From JAGOEF01 sp964511665 (GTDB lineage: Bacteria > Bacteroidota > Bacteroidia > Bacteroidales > ML635J-15), in assembly GCA_964511665.1 (NCBI GenBank), contig CAZEHA010000028.1, forward strand, positions 1 to 45,710: 45,710 nucleotides of DNA, in the 5' to 3' direction. Positions 43,108-45,710 of the stretch are shown piece after piece (the first letter of the stretch is position 1; the number at the start of each line of letters is the position of its first letter). The notes beneath the pieces are model-generated. The model did not search any database and was not told the origin of the DNA. It was given only the letters and a program-made list of their open reading frames with translations. Made by a program: the position numbers and the translations under genes.

Positions 43108-44610
43108 TTAATGTACATGACCTGAATGAGCATCCAACGTGCCTGTTGCCTGAGCCAATTTGATAAGAATAGCCCCTTTAGTGACAATTCGTTCATTGGC
43201 AGATATTCCTTGTTGAATTTCGGAATTTAAACCATCGGTAGCCCCAATTTTCACTTCTCGTTTTTCAAAAAGTTCAGGTGTAATTTGTACATATACAAAA
43301 AAGTTACCTTGCTCTTCCATTAACGAAGAATTAGGAACTGTCAATGCTTGGGTGTTGGTAAGGGTTTTGATATATATTTCAACGAACTCTCCACCAATAA
43401 AACTCCCTAAATTGTCAATCTGTAAACTAATAGGGATTAAGTAATTGTCTGTATTGGTAGTTTTACCATAAGATAATACTTTCCCATTTAATTGTTCGAA
43501 TGTGTAAGTTTGGTTATCGTATAATGTGCGAATGTTTGCAGAATTAATTGAACCCAAAATTGAAGAATATTTTTGCTGTACTTCGGCACGAAGAACTAAT
43601 GTTTTATTTTGTGTGATAGTTAAAACAGGTTGACCAGATTCAACATAGGTGCCATTTTGAACAAAAAGTTGCTTTACAAAACCGTTTATTGGGCTAGTTA
43701 CATTTTGTCCTGTTGAACTAAAATTTTGGTTCAGGTTATCGAAAATTACCTTAGTATTATTGTATTGATTCTGTGCAATTAGCAAATCTTTTTCTGAAAC
43801 AATTTTATCTTTTGCAAGTTCCTTTATTCTTTCATAATCTAACTTTGCTTTTTCAAAGTTGTTTTTCGCTTCTGCAAATCGTACCGAAGAATTATTGTCA
43901 GCTAATCCACTTCCTGAAATTGAAAACAAAACTTGACCGCTCGAAACAACTTTACCTTCTAAAACACTATTGTTTGAGAGTACAACAATTCCATTCGTTT
44001 TGGCGGAAACAATTATCTCATCGCCTTGCGATGATAATATCTGTGCTGTAGTTTTAATAATCTGCCCGAACGGTTCTTTTTTGGGAAAATTCGTTGAATA
44101 ATCAATTTTCCACGATTGCTCTTTGGTGAAAACTGTAGTGTTAGTTTTAGAAATTATCACTGATTCTGCCGCTTCATGTGCTACTTCTTCTTTCTCAAAC
44201 ACTTCAATTTCAGGAATAATGACCTGAAAAATTCTGTTTTCGGTTTTTATATCAAATACCATTTGACCTTTTCCTGCGTTTTCAGGCTTTACATCAAAAC
44301 TGTAAATACCTTTGCGGGATGGTTTATCGAGTGTTTGGGTTGTTTCTTTTCCATTTACAATTAAACGAATTGTTATACTGCCGCTTTCGAGAGCTTTAAA
44401 ACTTGGCAAATGAGATAAATGAGATAAAACATTTGAAGATTTGTTTACTATAAAAGGGTCGGCTTCTGCAAAAAGTTCAAATTCGTTACTATATGATGTA
44501 AATTGAATCTTTACATCTTCATGGTCATCATGTACTTCTGCGTCATGATTAATGTTGCAACTTGCAAATGCTATGGCAAAAATTGCAAATAAAATTATTT
44601 TACTTTTCAT
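43108..44610 (-). CDS. Efflux RND periplasmic adaptor (CusB/HlyD-type) with N-terminal extension
   Basis: The 500-residue adaptor starts with a lipoprotein signal (FASC, Cys near 18) and a His/Asp-rich stretch (NHDAEVHDDHEDV). An N-terminal beta domain of about 120 residues is followed by the usual adaptor parts: a barrel-sandwich region with a helical hairpin (about 230-300, ELAKDKIVSEKDLLIAQNQY) and beta-barrel domains. The tail GTLDAHSGHVH is again His-rich. It links the pump to the TolC duct and may hand over metal ions. It lies between the DUF6769 gene (103 bp upstream) and the pump gene. Confidence 0.9.
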   Translation of the reverse strand: MKSKIILFAIFAIAFASCNINHDAEVHDDHEDVKIQFTSYSNEFELFAEADPFIVNKSSNVLSHLSHLPSFKALESGSITIRLIVNGKETTQTLDKPSRKGIYSFDVKPENAGKGQMVFDIKTENRIFQVIIPEIEVFEKEEVAHEAAESVIISKTNTTVFTKEQSWKIDYSTNFPKKEPFGQIIKTTAQILSSQGDEIIVSAKTNGIVVLSNNSVLEGKVVSSGQVLFSISGSGLADNNSSVRFAEAKNNFEKAKLDYERIKELAKDKIVSEKDLLIAQNQYNNTKVIFDNLNQNFSSTGQNVTSPINGFVKQLFVQNGTYVESGQPVLTITQNKTLVLRAEVQQKYSSILGSINSANIRTLYDNQTYTFEQLNGKVLSYGKTTNTDNYLIPISLQIDNLGSFIGGEFVEIYIKTLTNTQALTVPNSSLMEEQGNFFVYVQITPELFEKREVKIGATDGLNSEIQQGISANERIVTKGAILIKLAQATGTLDAHSGHVH

Positions 44611-44713
44611 TGAAAATATTGTTTAAATTTTTAAAAATGATTTACTTATGAATGCACAAAAGTTGTTGAGCGATAAGTAAATTACCGCAAGCATTCATTG
44701 AGAAACTTAAAAT

Positions 44714-45148
44714 TTAAACAGAGGGAGGTGCTCGTAAACCAAGACCATTATTTACGAAATGTGTATAAGAGGAAGTAATTAATGGTACATGTGCATTTGT
44801 TATGAATATTGGAACAAATACTATTAATTCATTTTTAAATAATACAGCTTGAAATTCACCAAATGGAGAATGATTATTGTTACAATCTATGCACTTACAT
44901 TCGTGTCTTACAGAATTAGAAGGAATAACTACAACTTGTTTTAAAACACAATATTCCTTTTCGTTTTTACCATCATGCTCATGGTTGTGCTCAATGTCAG
45001 AATGCTTATGTGCGTCACTGTCTGTCTGACAATGCGAATTAACAATGCAAACTTCGCTTTTATGATGGTGGTGGGGAACAACAGCATGAGCCAACAAAAT
45101 TATATTGGCTAGTAGAATGAAAAATATTGCTGTTCCTTTTTTAATCAT
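44714..45148 (-). CDS. DUF6769 family His-rich exported protein
   Basis: The product is 144 residues from the ATG at 45148; an in-frame ATG at 45166 is rejected because a -7 box overlaps it. The signal segment (IFFILLANIILLAHA) is followed by HHHH, CIVNSHC, HKHSDIEHNHEHD and CKCIDC, which should bind metal ions. The ending GLRAPP is typical of DUF6769 proteins, which stand at the head of metal-efflux operons in Bacteroidota. A periplasmic metal-binding or sensing role is likely by context but is not shown. Confidence 0.8.
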   Translation of the reverse strand: MIKKGTAIFFILLANIILLAHAVVPHHHHKSEVCIVNSHCQTDSDAHKHSDIEHNHEHDGKNEKEYCVLKQVVVIPSNSVRHECKCIDCNNNHSPFGEFQAVLFKNELIVFVPIFITNAHVPLITSSYTHFVNNGLGLRAPPSV

Positions 45149-45163
45149 TTCAAAAAATATCCG

Positions 45164-45171
45164 CAAAGATA
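45164..45171 (-). promoter_or_regulatory. -7 box of the efflux operon
   Basis: The minus strand reads TATCTTTG, a full TAnnTTTG match, 15 bp before the DUF6769 ATG at 45148. No -33 TTG stands at 19 bp. Confidence 0.45.
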
Positions 45172-45710
45172 ACGCTAAAATTATTCATTTGTTGTATCAA
45201 TTTTATTTTTCTTATGTAGGTTGGGTATTGCACTCTTTGGTAAGCTTTGGTTTGAGGGTCGGCTCGTGGGGCTTGCCAATGTGTGCAATGTGGGTCAGCT
45301 CTTAAAAAAACAAAAAATGTGTGTCGGCAAAAAATAAAACTTTATCGGGTCGACTGGTGTGGTCGGCAGTCATTCCAAGTCGTCTTTCTTTTCTGTCTTT
45401 GTATGTCGTCTTGTCAATTTTCATGTCGCTTCAGGCTTGTTGGTAACTCTTTTATAATGATGACTCTTTCATACATATTTCTCATTCGTTATCTGACTTT
45501 GTATGAACCGCCTCATACAATTCCTCCCCAAACTTACCCCCTATTTTTCAATAATGCAAGACAAAAAACAACATCTGAGATAGATTTTTCATAGGCGGTT
45601 GTTTTGTACCTGTTTCTCAAGCTTTTTTGCACCCGTGTTGCTTTCAAAATGTGTGGGTCTGCGCTGCTGAGTTCGGTCGGTATGTGTCTGCAAAGCTGGG
45701 AAACCGAACT
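45172..45710. other. Non-coding, G/T-rich stretch
   Basis: I see no convincing gene in this 540-bp stretch. It holds a stem-loop (45227-45289), a run of GTGTG and TCGGC phrases like those after 37735, and an 8-bp inverted repeat AGTTCGGT/ACCGAACT at 45670-45677 and 45703-45710. Confidence 0.6.
45227..45289. repeat. Stem-loop homologous to that at 37827-37896
   Basis: Arms of 19 bp (45227-45245 and 45271-45289, 16 pairs matching) flank a 25-base loop. The loop starts TTTGG.TTG and contains GG.T..GGCT, as in the other copy, while the stem bases differ and remain paired. Confidence 0.6.

Larger units (their letters stand above)
36060..45710. mobile_element. Right tRNA-Ser-anchored integrative island (partial)
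   Basis: A tyrosine recombinase lies directly after the tRNA-Ser 3' end, followed by a metal-efflux operon on the other strand and structured non-coding sequence. No tRNA 3'-end copy is seen to the right within the window, so the far end is probably beyond it. The boundary is inferred from layout. Confidence 0.5.

Overview
The window reads as a chromosome segment of a member of the Bacteroidota, most likely class Bacteroidia. Four things point there: a type IX secretion sorting domain on a secreted peptidase, many short-signal lipoproteins, -7 promoter boxes of the form TAnnTTTG, and gene families typical of the phylum (DUF6769, the radical SAM/lipoprotein pair, an OlsF-type bifunctional acyltransferase, the PatB/MalY lyase). 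The genus cannot be told from the sequence alone.

The layout is a core segment bracketed by two accessory regions. The left region (1 to about 14280) ends at the 3' end of a tRNA-Asp gene. It carries a DUF1566 protein, a lipoprotein, a secreted caspase-like protein, a DUF6932 nucleotidyltransferase-like protein, a full type I restriction-modification operon (hsdM, hsdS, a degenerate RAYT transposase ORF, hsdR, a YgjP-type metallopeptidase) and a tyrosine recombinase next to the tRNA. The right region starts at the 3' end of a tRNA-Ser(CGA) gene (35970-36060). It carries a sister tyrosine recombinase and, on the opposite strand, a metal-efflux operon (His-rich DUF6769 protein, periplasmic adaptor, CusA/CzcA-type RND pump, CDF transporter, TolC-like outer membrane factor). 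Both look like tRNA-anchored integrative islands whose far ends lie outside the window.

The core segment (about 14360-35900) holds ordinary chromosomal genes: a secreted M14 carboxypeptidase, an MFS transporter, an OlsF-like aminolipid acyltransferase, a PatB/MalY lyase, DNA polymerase IV, LapA, the rSAM/lipoprotein pair, a CHASE2 membrane protein with two paralogous FecR-like exported proteins, a PepD dipeptidase, an MBL-fold hydrolase, YicC, an M48 peptidase, a CorA magnesium transporter and a four-helix bundle protein.

The most striking observation is non-coding. Upstream of the two integrases lies the same module with the same spacing: two direct heptamers 11 bp apart, 20 bp, an inverted heptamer, 6 bp, then a 31-bp block identical at 30 positions and holding three TTTGC iterons 10 bp apart. 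The heptamer differs completely between the two islands (CGTTACC against GGTGTCC), but its inverted partner changes with it. This looks like a recombination or control site whose specificity covaries. Other signals are short palindromic repeats translated in frame inside hsdM, a RAYT ORF that has lost its HUH motif but keeps stop/start overlaps in the operon, homologous covarying stem-loops on both flanks of the efflux operon, a perfect 171-bp repeat, and a possible leader ORF with an RBS-masking hairpin before corA.
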